Source: Pseudoalteromonas shioyasakiensis (GTDB lineage Bacteria > Pseudomonadota > Gammaproteobacteria > Enterobacterales > Alteromonadaceae). From it: a DNA stretch of 39,585 nucleotides. The translations under genes and the position numbers were made by a program. A model generated the notes under the pieces. That model had not been told where the DNA came from. It saw only the letters and a list, made by a program, of their open reading frames with translations, and ran no database searches. The stretch spans positions 1 to 39,585 of the forward strand of contig NZ_JAKEVM010000027.1 in assembly GCF_022398475.1 (NCBI RefSeq). The letters run 5' to 3'. Shown here piece by piece: positions 8,037-16,845 of the stretch (position 1 is the first letter of the stretch; each line of letters starts with the position of its first letter).

Positions 8037-8473
8037 GGGCGAACTCCATATACAGTTTTAGCACGTTGTGTAAATGCATTAACCATGTTCTTAGCGACTT
8101 CGTTAAATACTTTTCCGAAAGCCATCTCAATAAGTTTACTAGCAAATTCAAACTCAAGGTGAAGCTGAACTTTACATGCTTTATCGTCCAGCGGTAAAAA
8201 ATGCCATTTACCTTGCAGCTTTTTAAATGGGCCATCGACTAAGCGTAGTGCAACAGTTTGCTCATCTATGAAGGTATTTTCGGTAGTGAACCACTTTTTT
8301 AAACCCGCTTTTGAGATCTCTAAACTGGCCGTCATGCCACTGGCTTGTTGTGTGACGATTTTAGCATCTGAGCAATGTGGTAAAAACTCTGGATAAGCAT
8401 CAACATCATTCACTAAATCAAACATTTCTTTGCTGCTGTACATTACCAGCGCACTTTTTTCTATTTGCGGCAT
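8033..8473 (-). CDS. ratA: START/polyketide-cyclase-like protein RatA
   Basis: This is a 146-residue protein of the RatA/Coq10 family with a START-like lipid-binding fold. Features include PQIEKSALVMYSSKEMFDLV, the VDAYPEFLPHCSDAKI segment, and FKKLQGKWHFLPL. In E. coli, RatA was described as an inhibitor of 70S ribosome association; related Coq10 proteins bind ubiquinone, so the main role is debated. The start is the ATG at 8473, five bases after GGGAG; an in-frame TTG at 8485 is less likely. It is the first gene of a two-gene unit with rnfH and is divergent from smpB, the usual gammaproteobacterial arrangement. Confidence 0.93.
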   Translation of the reverse strand: MPQIEKSALVMYSSKEMFDLVNDVDAYPEFLPHCSDAKIVTQQASGMTASLEISKAGLKKWFTTENTFIDEQTVALRLVDGPFKKLQGKWHFLPLDDKACKVQLHLEFEFASKLIEMAFGKVFNEVAKNMVNAFTQRAKTVYGVRP

Positions 8474-8590
8474 ATTCACTCCCAACTTTGTCGGCGAATT
8501 TTAGCAAGCTTTGGCTATTTCCCCAAATTTTAGTAACACGAAAATATCTGCAAAGCCTTAAAAAAGCGATGTAAAAACGCTGTTTTTCCG

Positions 8591-8596
8591 TATAAT
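8591..8596 (+). promoter_or_regulatory. consensus -10 hexamer very close to the smpB start
   Basis: A perfect TATAAT lies 10 bases before the smpB ATG. If used, transcription would begin about 0-5 bases before the start codon, giving a nearly leaderless mRNA. No good -35 is visible at 16-18 bp, so this may be fortuitous in AT-rich DNA. Confidence 0.3.
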
Positions 8597-8606
8597 ATGA
8601 GCCACT

Positions 8607-9086
8607 ATGGCTAAGAAAAAATCATCTAAATCGACAAGTAATACCATCGCGCTTAACAAAAAAGCGCGTCATGAGTATTTTTTACACGATAAGTTCGAAG
8701 CAGGGGTTGAACTACAGGGCTGGGAAGTAAAAAGTATCCGAGCTGGTAAAGTAAACATCTCTGAGACTTATATTCACATTAAAAACGGCGAAGCATTTTT
8801 ACTTGGCAGTCAAATTCAGCCTCTCAACAGTGCTTCTACTCACGTAATTTGCGATCCTTTAAGGTATCGTAAGTTACTTTTAAATAAGCGTGAAATCGAT
8901 CGTCTTATCGGTGCTACAGAACGCGAAGGTTTTTCATTAATCGCGACTGCAATGTACTGGAAAAAATGCTGGGTGAAGTTGGAGTTCCACCTTGCTAAAG
9001 GTAAAAAGATGCACGACAAACGTGAAGACGGAAAAAATAAAGATTGGGCGCGTGAAAAAGAACGCCTGATGAAACATAAAGCTTAA
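8607..9086 (+). CDS. smpB: SsrA-binding protein SmpB
   Basis: SmpB binds tmRNA and places its alanyl-tRNA-like domain in the empty A site of stalled ribosomes for trans-translation. The 159-residue protein matches the family in length. It shows the N-terminal core [20 protein letters not shown], then [20 protein letters not shown], and ends in a basic tail ([20 protein letters not shown]) that inserts into the mRNA channel. No ssrA (tmRNA) gene is visible in the 190 bp downstream. The region ahead of the ATG has no strong Shine-Dalgarno. Confidence 0.97.
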   Translation: MAKKKSSKSTSNTIALNKKARHEYFLHDKFEAGVELQGWEVKSIRAGKVNISETYIHIKNGEAFLLGSQIQPLNSASTHVICDPLRYRKLLLNKREIDRLIGATEREGFSLIATAMYWKKCWVKLEFHLAKGKKMHDKREDGKNKDWAREKERLMKHKA

Positions 9087-9096
9087 TTTATGAAAT

Positions 9097-9120
9097 GAGC
9101 CTAACCTTTCTGGTAGGCTC
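9097..9120. repeat. hairpin after smpB
   Basis: GAGCCTA (9097-9103) and TAGGCTC (9114-9120) form a 7-bp stem 10 bases after the smpB stop. No T-run follows, so it is at best a factor-assisted terminator or an mRNA 3'-end stabiliser. Confidence 0.4.
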
Positions 9121-9276
9121 GTACCCCTTACCAGTCCTGACTTTCCCTACTTAAGAACCTTAACCCCTTAATAAACCCATACTTTTTTGCTATTTCAATC
9201 TCCTGCATTTACATGATATCAATCTTTGTCGTGATTAATTCACAACACTTTCACAATTATACAAGGATTGAAATAT

Positions 9277-11877
9277 ATGAAGAACACCCATCGCTTTATA
9301 CAACGACCTCTCTATGCATTTACAGTTGCAGCATTAGCAGGCACAAGTTTTATGTCAGCTGCTGCAGAGTCAGACGGAGCTGAAAAGGTCGAGCGTATTG
9401 AAGTTACAGGTTCTCGCATTAAGCGCTCAGATATTGAAGGGCCATCACCGGTTCAATCAATCAGTCGTGCAGACATCGATAACATGGGCTACGACAACCT
9501 ACAACAACTATTAGAACGTATGCCAGTTGCAGGTAATGGTACTTTCTCTACTCGCGGTAATAACCAAGACTCTACAGCTAATGGTGCTGCAGCAGTCAGC
9601 CTTCGAGGCTTAGGCTCAGACGCAACATTGGTACTTATTAATGGCCGTCGTGTATCTATTAGCGCTTTTGCTGAAAGCATTACTAATTCGTTTGTTGATA
9701 TCAACTCAATCCCTGTCTCTGCGATTGAGCGTATCGATATTTTAAAGGATGGCGCATCAGCTATTTATGGTTCTGATGCAGTTGCAGGTGTAGTTAATAT
9801 TATCTTAAAAAAAGATATTAACGGCCTAGAGGTAAACCTTGGATATGGTGGCACTGACGGTCCTAACTACGAAGAAAAAACAGCAAGCCTAGTTTGGGGT
9901 ACCAGTACAGAGAAAAGCAGCGCATCAATTATTATTGATTATTTTAACAATACCGCGCTCTCTTCTGATGAAATGGGCCGCCTAGGCACAGCAAACCAAG
10001 AACCATACGGTGGTATGGATTTTCGCTCATCTCGTGGCTTCCCAGGCTACTTCTATGTAGATGGTGAAAAAACCATTGATCCGGCCTGTCCGGCAGAAAA
10101 TGCAACTGCAAGTGGCAGCTGCTTATTTGACTACGGCCCATATGGTTACGTAACTCCAGCATCTGAGCGTGTCGGTGCTATCTCACAATTTGAATATAAC
10201 TTCGACAATGGTATTTCAGCTTTCTTAGAGGTTGCAGTACAACATAATACGTCGCAAGCTGCAGGTGCACCAACGCCTCTTGATGAAGACGCAGGCCTTA
10301 CCGTGCCAGCAAGCCATCCTAACAACCCGTTTGGCCAAGATATCGAAATTGGTCGCTACAGAACGGTAGATGCCGGCCCTCGCCAATGGGATATTGAATC
10401 AGATACGCTGCGTTTTGTTGCAGGCCTAAAAGGTGAGATCAGTGACTGGAGCTGGGAAGCAGCAGTTCAAAAAGGTCGCAGTAAATCAATGCAAACCGGT
10501 GACAGAAGCCAAGGTTGGGTGCGCACTGATTTCTTACAACAAGAAATCGATGCTGGTAACTATAACCCATTTGGTGGCACCTATAATGACCAAGCAGTGA
10601 TTGACCGTATCACGACAAGCTTAGTGCGCCGTGGTGAGTCTCATATGACTTCATTTGATGCAAATATCAGTGGTGAAGCATTCAGCTTTGGCGATGATGT
10701 GGTGATGATGGCTGCTGGTATTGAATACCGTGAAGAAGATGTAAGCGATATTCCAGACGACCAATTCCAACGTGGTTTAATCTTTGGTACTGAATCTGTC
10801 TCAGCCGCTGCTGAACGCGACCAATACGCAGCTTACATTGAGTTTTCAATTCCGTTAGCAGACAACCTAGAGCTGCAATTAGCGGGTCGATACGATGACT
10901 ACAGTGATTTTGGCTCAACAACAAACCCTAAAGTAGCTGTTCGCTGGGCACCAACTGATTCAATCACTGTGCGTGGCTCATGGGCTCAAGGTTTCCGCGC
11001 GCCTTCACTGGCACAAATTGGTTTAGGTCCATCTGAAGAGAGTCAGTTCTTTGTAGATACTTACCGTTGTCAGGCAACTGGACTTGACTGTAATGCGCTT
11101 GATTACAATATCCAATTTGCGGGTAACCCGAACCTTGAAGCTGAAGAATCAGAGTCATGGAATGTGGGTTTCATTTGGGCACCTACCGCTGAATTTGGTT
11201 TTGGAATCGATGTATGGAGCATTACACAAGATAATAAGATTGACGAGCAAGAGTTCGGCCCTATTTACGATAACAACTGTAATGACCAAAACAGCACTGT
11301 GTGTGTGCGTTTAGCACCACAAAATGGTCAGAGTTTAGGTGTAATCCAAAAAGTTTACAGCACCTTTGAAAACGTTTCATCACAAGAGGTATCTGGTGTC
11401 GATGTATCGGCTAACTACACGCATGCGATGAACGATTATGGCTTCTTAAAATTCAATTTAGAATGGGCTTACCAAAACGAATTTAAGAAAGATGGCCGCG
11501 ATTACACTGGCGAGTACCGTTACCCTGAAAACCGTTGGATTTTCTCAACAAACTGGGAAATGGGTGACTTCAATACTAATGTAAACGTTAGTTACACTGG
11601 CGAGTTTGAAGATACGCCAGATATCGACTTTGACGGTAATCTAGACTTTGATAGCAACACATCACGTATGGTTGATTCACAAACGCTAGTTGATTTACAA
11701 ACTGCGTATAACTTCTCAGAGAAAATCAAACTTTCTGTGGGTGTGAATAACGTGTTTGATGAAGATCCTCCGTTTGCAATCGGTGATGGTGATGGCGACT
11801 TATATGGCTATGTATCAAGCGTACATAACCCACGTGGTCGTTATTTCTATACTAAGCTAACAATGCGCTTTAACTAA
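9277..11877 (+). CDS. TonB-dependent outer-membrane receptor
   Basis: This is a large outer-membrane transporter of 866 residues driven by TonB-ExbBD. A signal peptide (MKNTHRFIQRPLYAFTVAAL to about SAAAES) is followed by a TonB-box-like ERIEVTGSRI. The plug domain lies at about residues 45-170 (LQQLLERMP, LRGLGSDATLVLINGRR, IERIDILKDGASAIYGSDAV, GVVNIILKK). A 22-strand-type barrel follows and ends in the aromatic residue expected for BAM insertion (KLTMRFN). The subclass is the long Oar/SusC-like group common in Pseudoalteromonas and Shewanella; the substrate could be a siderophore, peptide or glycan and cannot be told from sequence. The start is the ATG at 9277, nine bases after AAGGA. No regulator or transport partner is adjacent. 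Confidence 0.93.
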   Translation: MKNTHRFIQRPLYAFTVAALAGTSFMSAAAESDGAEKVERIEVTGSRIKRSDIEGPSPVQSISRADIDNMGYDNLQQLLERMPVAGNGTFSTRGNNQDSTANGAAAVSLRGLGSDATLVLINGRRVSISAFAESITNSFVDINSIPVSAIERIDILKDGASAIYGSDAVAGVVNIILKKDINGLEVNLGYGGTDGPNYEEKTASLVWGTSTEKSSASIIIDYFNNTALSSDEMGRLGTANQEPYGGMDFRSSRGFPGYFYVDGEKTIDPACPAENATASGSCLFDYGPYGYVTPASERVGAISQFEYNFDNGISAFLEVAVQHNTSQAAGAPTPLDEDAGLTVPASHPNNPFGQDIEIGRYRTVDAGPRQWDIESDTLRFVAGLKGEISDWSWEAAVQKGRSKSMQTGDRSQGWVRTDFLQQEIDAGNYNPFGGTYNDQAVIDRITTSLVRRGESHMTSFDANISGEAFSFGDDVVMMAAGIEYREEDVSDIPDDQFQRGLIFGTESVSAAAERDQYAAYIEFSIPLADNLELQLAGRYDDYSDFGSTTNPKVAVRWAPTDSITVRGSWAQGFRAPSLAQIGLGPSEESQFFVDTYRCQATGLDCNALDYNIQFAGNPNLEAEESESWNVGFIWAPTAEFGFGIDVWSITQDNKIDEQEFGPIYDNNCNDQNSTVCVRLAPQNGQSLGVIQKVYSTFENVSSQEVSGVDVSANYTHAMNDYGFLKFNLEWAYQNEFKKDGRDYTGEYRYPENRWIFSTNWEMGDFNTNVNVSYTGEFEDTPDIDFDGNLDFDSNTSRMVDSQTLVDLQTAYNFSEKIKLSVGVNNVFDEDPPFAIGDGDGDLYGYVSSVHNPRGRYFYTKLTMRFN

Positions 11878-11892
11878 TCTCGTTGAGCTTAA

Positions 11893-11923
11893 AAACAAAA
11901 ACCCGCCAATTGGCGGGTTTTTT
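11893..11923. terminator. bidirectional terminator between the TonB receptor and the peroxiredoxin
   Basis: A perfect 11-bp palindromic stem, AAACCCGCCAA/TTGGCGGGTTT (11899-11920), is flanked by A-rich sequence on the left and T-rich on the right. It can therefore stop both convergent transcripts. Confidence 0.88.
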
Positions 11924-11945
11924 AATTCTTTAACTAAGGCCTAGA

Positions 11946-12551
11946 TTATAGGTCACCTTCGTTTTCAGAAAGGAATTTAGCAACACCTGCAGGGCTTGCG
12001 TCCATACCTTTTTTACCTTCAGTCCAACCAGCTGGACATACTTCACCGTGCTCGCTGTGGAACGCTAGCGCGTCAACCATGCGGATCATTTCGTCGATGT
12101 TACGGCCTAGTGGAAGGTCGTTAACTACTTGGTGACGTACGTTACCTTCTTCGTCGATTAGGAAAGAACCACGGAAAGCAACACCTGCTTCTGGGTGCTC
12201 AACGTCGTATGCTTGACAGATTTCGTGTTTAACGTCTGCAACTAGTGCATATTTAACTTGACCAATACCACCGTCAGCAACGGCAGTGTTACGCCATGCA
12301 TTGTGTGAGAATTGTGAATCGATAGAAACACCGATTACTTCAACGCCACGCTTTTGGAACTCTTCAAAACGCTTGTCGAAAGCGATTAGCTCTGAAGGAC
12401 AAACGAAAGTGAAGTCTAACGGGTAAAAGAAGATAACTGCTTTTTTACCTTTGATAGTTTCTTTTAGGTTGAAGTTTTCAACGATTTCACCGTTACCAAG
12501 AACAGCTGCTGCAGTAAAGTCTGGTGCCTGACGGCCAACTAATACACCCAT
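11946..12551 (-). CDS. typical 2-Cys peroxiredoxin (AhpC/TSA, Prx1 class)
   Basis: This thiol peroxidase of 201 residues reduces hydrogen peroxide and alkyl hydroperoxides. The peroxidatic Cys51 lies in FTFVCPSE and the resolving Cys172 in GEVCPAGW, so it is a typical 2-Cys dimeric enzyme. The thioredoxin-like fold begins VGRQAPDFTAAAV. A GGIG segment at 94-97 resembles the GGLG loop, but no C-terminal YF motif is present (it ends FLSENEGDL), so it should be relatively resistant to overoxidation. The start is the ATG at 12551, six bases after GGAG; an in-frame TTG at 12563 is less likely. No ahpF follows, so recycling by thioredoxin is likely. No convincing OxyR site was identified upstream. 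Confidence 0.93.
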   Translation of the reverse strand: MGVLVGRQAPDFTAAAVLGNGEIVENFNLKETIKGKKAVIFFYPLDFTFVCPSELIAFDKRFEEFQKRGVEVIGVSIDSQFSHNAWRNTAVADGGIGQVKYALVADVKHEICQAYDVEHPEAGVAFRGSFLIDEEGNVRHQVVNDLPLGRNIDEMIRMVDALAFHSEHGEVCPAGWTEGKKGMDASPAGVAKFLSENEGDL

Positions 12552-12782
12552 TTTTATCTCCAAATATTTGAGTTTATTTCCAATTGCCTATGCAATACTC
12601 ACTTAGATATGGTTACTAAAAATCAAAAACCAAGAGTAAGTATTGATAATTTGCAAGATAGTTTAATGAGGTTACAGACAAATGAACAATCGAAAAAAAC
12701 GATATGCTTAATCGGAAAAATTGATTCGCTATAAACGTGGATTGAGATAACTCTATATTAGTGTGCAAATTGACCCATAGAA

Positions 12783-12810
12783 CACAAAAAACCCAGCTTT
12801 TAGCTGGGTT
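12783..12810 (-). terminator. intrinsic terminator of fadR
   Basis: AACCCAGCT (12790-12798) and AGCTGGGTT (12802-12810) form a 9-bp stem with a 3-base loop. On the minus strand it is followed by a T-rich tract. It lies 25 bp after the fadR stop. Confidence 0.85.
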
Positions 12811-12835
12811 CTTAAATGAATATCAATACAGACGC

Positions 12836-13549
12836 TTAGTCCATGATATCTTCTGGCATATCACCACGGATTTGCTGCCAGATTTCACCTGTTTGATGAC
12901 CATATTTACGCATCATAGAAATCGCACCGTCATGCTCACGACGCTCAGCAAGCTCTGTTAGGTCTTTATAAAACTGACGCGCTAATTCACGAGTACGTGA
13001 ATCAGAGAAGTAATGGCAGCCAATTTTTGAGTAGAAACCTTTAAAACCATTTAAGATAAGCACATAGATACGATTATTACCTGCTACTGCTAATTCATGG
13101 TGAACTTTATAATCGTAATCAGCAAATGCTTGAGCACTGTCTTCAAGTTCTTCACTTTGCGATAAAATTTCAATTACACGCTCTGGGGCAAGTTTAATAG
13201 CCGCACGGGTATAAATTGCGCTGATATTAGTGCGAGCAGAAAGTAATTGGTCTGTAAGCTCTGGCATTTTGTCTTCATCAAGACGTGCTAGCGTCTCTAA
13301 AATGTTAAGACCCGAGGTTTCCCAGAAGTTATTTACACGGGTAGGTTTACCGTGTTGAATCGTTAGCCAGCCATCACGGGCTAGACGCTGAAGTACTTCA
13401 CGTAAGGTTGTACGTGTTACACCAATCAGCTCTGACAATTCACGTTCAGCAGGAAGAATTGAGCCAGGCGGAAAGTCACCATTCCAAATAGATTCAACAA
13501 TGTATTCTTCAGCAAAACCTGCTGGGCTTTTCGCTTTAAAAATTCTCAT
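12836..13549 (-). CDS. fadR: fatty-acid-responsive GntR-family regulator FadR
   Basis: FadR represses fatty-acid degradation genes and activates unsaturated fatty-acid synthesis genes; long-chain acyl-CoA releases it from DNA. The 237-residue protein is very close to the E. coli form. The winged helix starts [20 protein letters not shown], and the recognition segment is [20 protein letters not shown], with the wing [16 protein letters not shown]. The all-helical acyl-CoA-binding domain follows. It lacks the roughly 40-residue insertion known from Vibrio FadR. It is divergent from nhaB, an arrangement shared with E. coli. A FadR-like box overlaps its own -10 (13601-13617), suggesting autoregulation. 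Confidence 0.96.
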   Translation of the reverse strand: MRIFKAKSPAGFAEEYIVESIWNGDFPPGSILPAERELSELIGVTRTTLREVLQRLARDGWLTIQHGKPTRVNNFWETSGLNILETLARLDEDKMPELTDQLLSARTNISAIYTRAAIKLAPERVIEILSQSEELEDSAQAFADYDYKVHHELAVAGNNRIYVLILNGFKGFYSKIGCHYFSDSRTRELARQFYKDLTELAERREHDGAISMMRKYGHQTGEIWQQIRGDMPEDIMD

Positions 13550-13600
13550 CCAATTTCCACTTGAGTTAGCAACTACTTTTACCGCATTTGGTGTTCAACT

Positions 13601-13633
13601 CACTGATTGTACCAGATGATCAGCAACTAACAA
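13601..13633 (-). promoter_or_regulatory. fadR promoter with overlapping FadR-like operator
   Basis: On the minus strand, TTGTTA (13633-13628), 16 bp and TACAAT (13611-13606) form a promoter about 60 bases before fadR. The 17-bp stretch 13617-13601 reads ATCTGGTACAATCAGTG. It agrees at 13 of 17 positions with the E. coli fadB operator as I remember it (ATCTGGTACGACCAGAT), and it overlaps the -10. Autorepression, or co-control of nhaB, is inference. Confidence 0.55.
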
Positions 13634-13782
13634 GTAAACTAACTCCGCAGTGCATAAAAATCTGTAAAATCTCGATAAATAAATGACCTTTTGGATTAAA
13701 AGTACACCAAATAACAATACTTTCGGTATATTGAATTTCCAAATATTAACAATAACAACCAGCACTATTAAAAGGTACGGCC

Positions 13783-15363
13783 ATGCAGCAGCGCGTTTTA
13801 CCAGCAATATTTAAAAATTTTTTGGGGACTTCACCACAGTGGTATAAATACACCATTATTGCGTTTTTACTAATCAACCCGGTGTTATTTCAACTTAACC
13901 CTTATCTGGCAGGATGGGTGTTAGTGCTAGAGTTTATTTTTACACTCGCCATGGCGCTTAAATGTTACCCGCTACAACCGGGAGGCTTATTAGCAATTGA
14001 GGCCTTATTTATCGGCATGACAACCGCCGGTCAAGTTGAACATGAAATAGTACAGAATATCGATGTGATCCTGTTACTTATCTTTATGGTTGCCGGCATC
14101 TATTTTATGAAAGACTTGCTTTTGTATATCTTCACAAAGCTGGTTGTTTCGGTGCGAAGTAAAACCGTGTTATCACTTTCTTTTACGATTGCTGCGGCCT
14201 TTTTATCTGCTTTCTTAGATGCGTTAACGGTGATGGCGGTGGTTATTGCCGTTGCGATGGGCTTTTACAGTATTTACCACAAGGTTGCATCAGGAAAAGA
14301 CTCTAGCAGCGAGCATGATATTAATGACGATAACCAAGTTCGCCCTGTCAATCGTCAGGAGCTTGAAGAGTTTCGTGCTTTTCTTCGTAACTTATTAATG
14401 CATGCATCAATTGGTACTGCCTTAGGCGGTGTTTGTACCATGGTAGGTGAGCCACAGAACTTGATCATTGCAGAGCGTGCTGGCTGGTTATTTGGCGAAT
14501 TTTTCTTCCGAATGTTGCCTATTACTTTACCCGTTATGATCGCCGGTATTGCTACTACTTTCTTACTCGAAAAAACCAAAGCCTTTGGTTACGGCGCAAA
14601 ACTCCCTGCCCCCATCCACACGATTTTATCGGATCATGCTAAAAAGCTTGAGAAAAAACGCACCACACGCGACAAAGTGAACCTAGCGATTCAAGCTTTC
14701 ATTGCTGTTTGGTTGATCATAGGTTTAGCCCTTCACCTAGCCACTGTTGGTTTAATTGGTTTGTCTGTAATTATTTTTGCCACAGCCAGTGCTGGTATTA
14801 TTGAAGAACACCAGTTAGGTAAAGCATTTGAAGAAGCCCTACCATTCACAGCATTACTTTGCGTTTTCTTCTCTATCGTTGCCGTTATTATTGACCAGCA
14901 TTTATTTACACCTGTGATCGCATGGGTGCTTACCTTTGAAGGTCAGCTGCAACTAGTGATGTTCTTTATTGCCAACGGTATTCTGTCGATGGTCAGCGAT
15001 AACGTTTTCGTGGGTACTGTGTATATCAATGAAGTGGCTGCTGCGTTACAGGCAGGTCAAATTACCCGTGATCAGTTTGATTTGTTAGCTGTAGCAATTA
15101 ATACCGGTACCAACCTGCCAAGTGTTGCTACACCAAATGGACAAGCTGCATTCTTATTCTTGCTTACATCAACATTAGCCCCTGTGTTAAGGCTATCTTA
15201 TGGACGCATGGTATACATGGCGCTACCTTATACCATAGTGTTGACGATTGTTGGCTTGAGCATGACCTTATTCAGCCTTTCAGATATGACTGACTTACTT
15301 TATCAATGGGGATTAATCAATCACCACAGCGGTGCGTTACCTGGCTCATTAGGTGGTCATTAA
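13783..15363 (+). CDS. nhaB: Na+/H+ antiporter NhaB
   Basis: NhaB is an inner-membrane sodium/proton antiporter that exports Na+ at the expense of the proton gradient, important for pH and salt balance in a marine cell. The 526-residue protein is slightly longer than the E. coli one and has about a dozen membrane segments. Family segments visible are [57 protein letters not shown] and [12 protein letters not shown], then [21 protein letters not shown] charged cytoplasmic loop lies at about residues 165-195. The ATG has an AGG a few bases upstream. The divergent fadR is the classical neighbour. Confidence 0.96.
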   Translation: MQQRVLPAIFKNFLGTSPQWYKYTIIAFLLINPVLFQLNPYLAGWVLVLEFIFTLAMALKCYPLQPGGLLAIEALFIGMTTAGQVEHEIVQNIDVILLLIFMVAGIYFMKDLLLYIFTKLVVSVRSKTVLSLSFTIAAAFLSAFLDALTVMAVVIAVAMGFYSIYHKVASGKDSSSEHDINDDNQVRPVNRQELEEFRAFLRNLLMHASIGTALGGVCTMVGEPQNLIIAERAGWLFGEFFFRMLPITLPVMIAGIATTFLLEKTKAFGYGAKLPAPIHTILSDHAKKLEKKRTTRDKVNLAIQAFIAVWLIIGLALHLATVGLIGLSVIIFATASAGIIEEHQLGKAFEEALPFTALLCVFFSIVAVIIDQHLFTPVIAWVLTFEGQLQLVMFFIANGILSMVSDNVFVGTVYINEVAAALQAGQITRDQFDLLAVAINTGTNLPSVATPNGQAAFLFLLTSTLAPVLRLSYGRMVYMALPYTIVLTIVGLSMTLFSLSDMTDLLYQWGLINHHSGALPGSLGGH

Positions 15364-15394
15364 AACGATTATTTAAAACAAAACATTTGCAACT

Positions 15395-15423
15395 AAAAAG
15401 CCCGTTTGATGCGGGCTTTTTTG
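15395..15423. terminator. bidirectional terminator between nhaB and tyrA
   Basis: A 9-bp stem AAAAGCCCG/CGGGCTTTT (15396-15404 and 15412-15420) has T-runs on both strands, between two convergent genes. Confidence 0.88.
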
Positions 15424-15454
15424 CTAGAGCTCTTTTTTGCTAAATAAGAGGCAT

Positions 15455-16588
15455 TTAATCAAGTACTTTCGCGTCGTTTGCTTTATTAAGTAAGCTGCGG
15501 CTTTGCGTTAAGAAATGTGCAGTTGCATCAGAGAAGTATTCTTTTGCATCAGCAAATGCGGCAATCAATGATGCTTTATCCCCAGCTTTTAGCTTTTCTA
15601 GCGTGTCTGCAAAAGTATCTTGGTAGTTGGCAAGCAGTGCTTCTACATCGTCGAATTGCGCTAACATGATGTCAGAGTAAAGCTCTGGCGATTGGGCAAA
15701 TAAGCGCCCTACCATCATTAACTCTAATTGATAAATGGGTGATGAGCAGCTGCGAAGCTCTGCAAGTGTATGGCTTTGCTTGGCAAGAAACTGGCCATAT
15801 ACAAAGGTTGTTAAGTGGCGCATAACCTGAATGATCTGCATTGCTTCATCGTGTTTTTTAGCATCCATTTCAACTACTTGACAGCCCCAAACTTGTAGTT
15901 GTGCCATTAACCCTTTAGCCACTTCATGATCTCGCCCTTCACACACGACGACCGTTTGCTTTACCCAGTGTGAAATATCTGGGCCAAACATGGGGTGTAA
16001 GCCAACTACTGGGCCGCTATGAGCCGCCATAAGTGCTTTTAAAGGCTTTTGCTTAACAGAGGTAATATCAACCAGCAAACAGTCATCATCAAGTGTTGGC
16101 AATGCTGCGACGATTTGCTCAAGTGCATTAATTGGCACACTGACAAGAACCAATTTTGCCCCTTTTAATATCGTTTCACTTTGTGCTTGCTGTGCTTTAT
16201 CTAAAATACGCACTTCATAACCTGAACGAGTAAACTGTTGTGCAAACAACTGGCCCATTGCACCTTCACCACCAACAATTACAATAGGTGATAACTGAGG
16301 CGCAACACAAGCAAGGCTACCTTGCTGATTCTGATAAGCTTCACGCATCATACGGCGTAGGATGTCCTCAACTAACTCAGGGTTAACCCCTTGTGCGATT
16401 GCTTCTTGACGACGTGCCGCGAGTAAATCAGCCTCGCGATCAGGTGCATGTAATGGAGCACCGATTTGTTGCTTAATTGCGCCTATTTTTTCTGTAATCC
16501 CATTACGCTTTGCCAGTAATGCCACCAATTGCGCATCACATTCATCTATTCCTGCTCTTAAATCAGCTAGATCATTCACTGTTACCAC
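15455..16588 (-). CDS. tyrA: bifunctional chorismate mutase / prephenate dehydrogenase
   Basis: TyrA converts chorismate to prephenate and then, with NAD+, to 4-hydroxyphenylpyruvate for tyrosine synthesis. Residues about 1-90 are an AroQ-type chorismate mutase (LADLRAGIDECDAQLVALLA, and a late VEDILRRMMREAYQNQQ). The dehydrogenase follows, with the NAD-binding loop VGGEGAMGQLFAQQFTRSGY and the HPMFGPDI segment. No ATG is available. GTG at 16588 follows GAGG by nine bases and is preferred (377 residues); GTG at 16579 is an alternative, and TTG 16603 is less likely. It is a single gene, without aroF beside it, and separated from the upstream rplS operon by a terminator. A TyrR-like box lies in its leader. 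Confidence 0.95.
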   Translation of the reverse strand: MVTVNDLADLRAGIDECDAQLVALLAKRNGITEKIGAIKQQIGAPLHAPDREADLLAARRQEAIAQGVNPELVEDILRRMMREAYQNQQGSLACVAPQLSPIVIVGGEGAMGQLFAQQFTRSGYEVRILDKAQQAQSETILKGAKLVLVSVPINALEQIVAALPTLDDDCLLVDITSVKQKPLKALMAAHSGPVVGLHPMFGPDISHWVKQTVVVCEGRDHEVAKGLMAQLQVWGCQVVEMDAKKHDEAMQIIQVMRHLTTFVYGQFLAKQSHTLAELRSCSSPIYQLELMMVGRLFAQSPELYSDIMLAQFDDVEALLANYQDTFADTLEKLKAGDKASLIAAFADAKEYFSDATAHFLTQSRSLLNKANDAKVLD

Positions 16589-16613
16589 GTTACCACACCT
16601 CAAACCCTTAAAA

Positions 16614-16660
16614 CGTAAATATTTATATACAAAAAAGTAAAGCTTTTAATACAAATTATA
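16614..16660 (-). promoter_or_regulatory. tyrA -10 element and TyrR-like box
   Basis: On the minus strand a perfect TATAAT lies at 16660-16655, without a good -35. Downstream, 16631-16614 reads TGTATA-N6-TTTACG, 10 of 12 matches to the TyrR box TGTAAA-N6-TTTACA, with the essential G and C kept. It would lie in the early transcribed region, fitting repression by TyrR with tyrosine. The AT-rich setting raises the chance of coincidence. Confidence 0.45.
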
Positions 16661-16666
16661 GTAACA

Positions 16667-16728
16667 GGATAACAGCCAAAGCACAAAGCCCTAACGTGCA
16701 TGTAGCATAGCTCATAAAGGGATAACAG
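16667..16728. repeat. pair of direct repeats upstream of tyrA
   Basis: GGATAACAG occurs at 16667-16675 and again at 16720-16728, 53 bp apart, close to five helical turns. The nearer copy lies just upstream of the tyrA -10. It could be a pair of binding sites for one protein; no known regulator is recognised. Confidence 0.35.
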
Positions 16729-16745
16729 ATAATTTAGAAGGGAGT

Positions 16746-16771
16746 ATTTCTCAGGGGAGAGAAATTTTTTT
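16746..16771 (+). terminator. plus-strand terminator-like hairpin with no gene before it
   Basis: ATTTCTC (16746-16752) and GAGAAAT (16759-16765) form a 7-bp stem, followed on the plus strand by a T-run. Both flanking genes are on the minus strand, so it would end only antisense or small-RNA transcripts. Confidence 0.4.
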
Positions 16772-16781
16772 GTGGTATAAA

Positions 16782-16824
16782 AACCAAAACGGGTTGCAAC
16801 CTAAGGCTGCAACCCGTTTTATTT
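16782..16824 (-). terminator. terminator of the rpsP-rimM-trmD-rplS operon
   Basis: A 13-bp perfect stem, AAAACGGGTTGCA/TGCAACCCGTTTT (16786-16798 and 16808-16820), lies 25 bp after the rplS stop. On the minus strand it is followed by TTTTGGTTTTT-type sequence. Confidence 0.85.
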
Positions 16825-16845
16825 TGCGTTGTAAAACAGCGCGTA

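Noticed and set aside
8561..8586. terminator upstream of smpB
   Set aside because: The AAAAAGCG/CGCTGTTTTT match contains a bulge, and no gene ends before it.
9087..9267. tmRNA gene next to smpB
   Set aside because: No tRNA-like ends, tag-coding segment or CCA end could be seen in the interval.
9121..9276. Fur box ahead of the TonB-dependent receptor
   Set aside because: No sequence resembling the 19-bp GATAAT-repeat consensus was found, so iron control is not supported.
12552..12760. OxyR site ahead of the peroxiredoxin
   Set aside because: Only loose ATAG/CTAT-like fragments without proper spacing were seen; a CAATACT/AGTATTG dyad there is short and unassigned.
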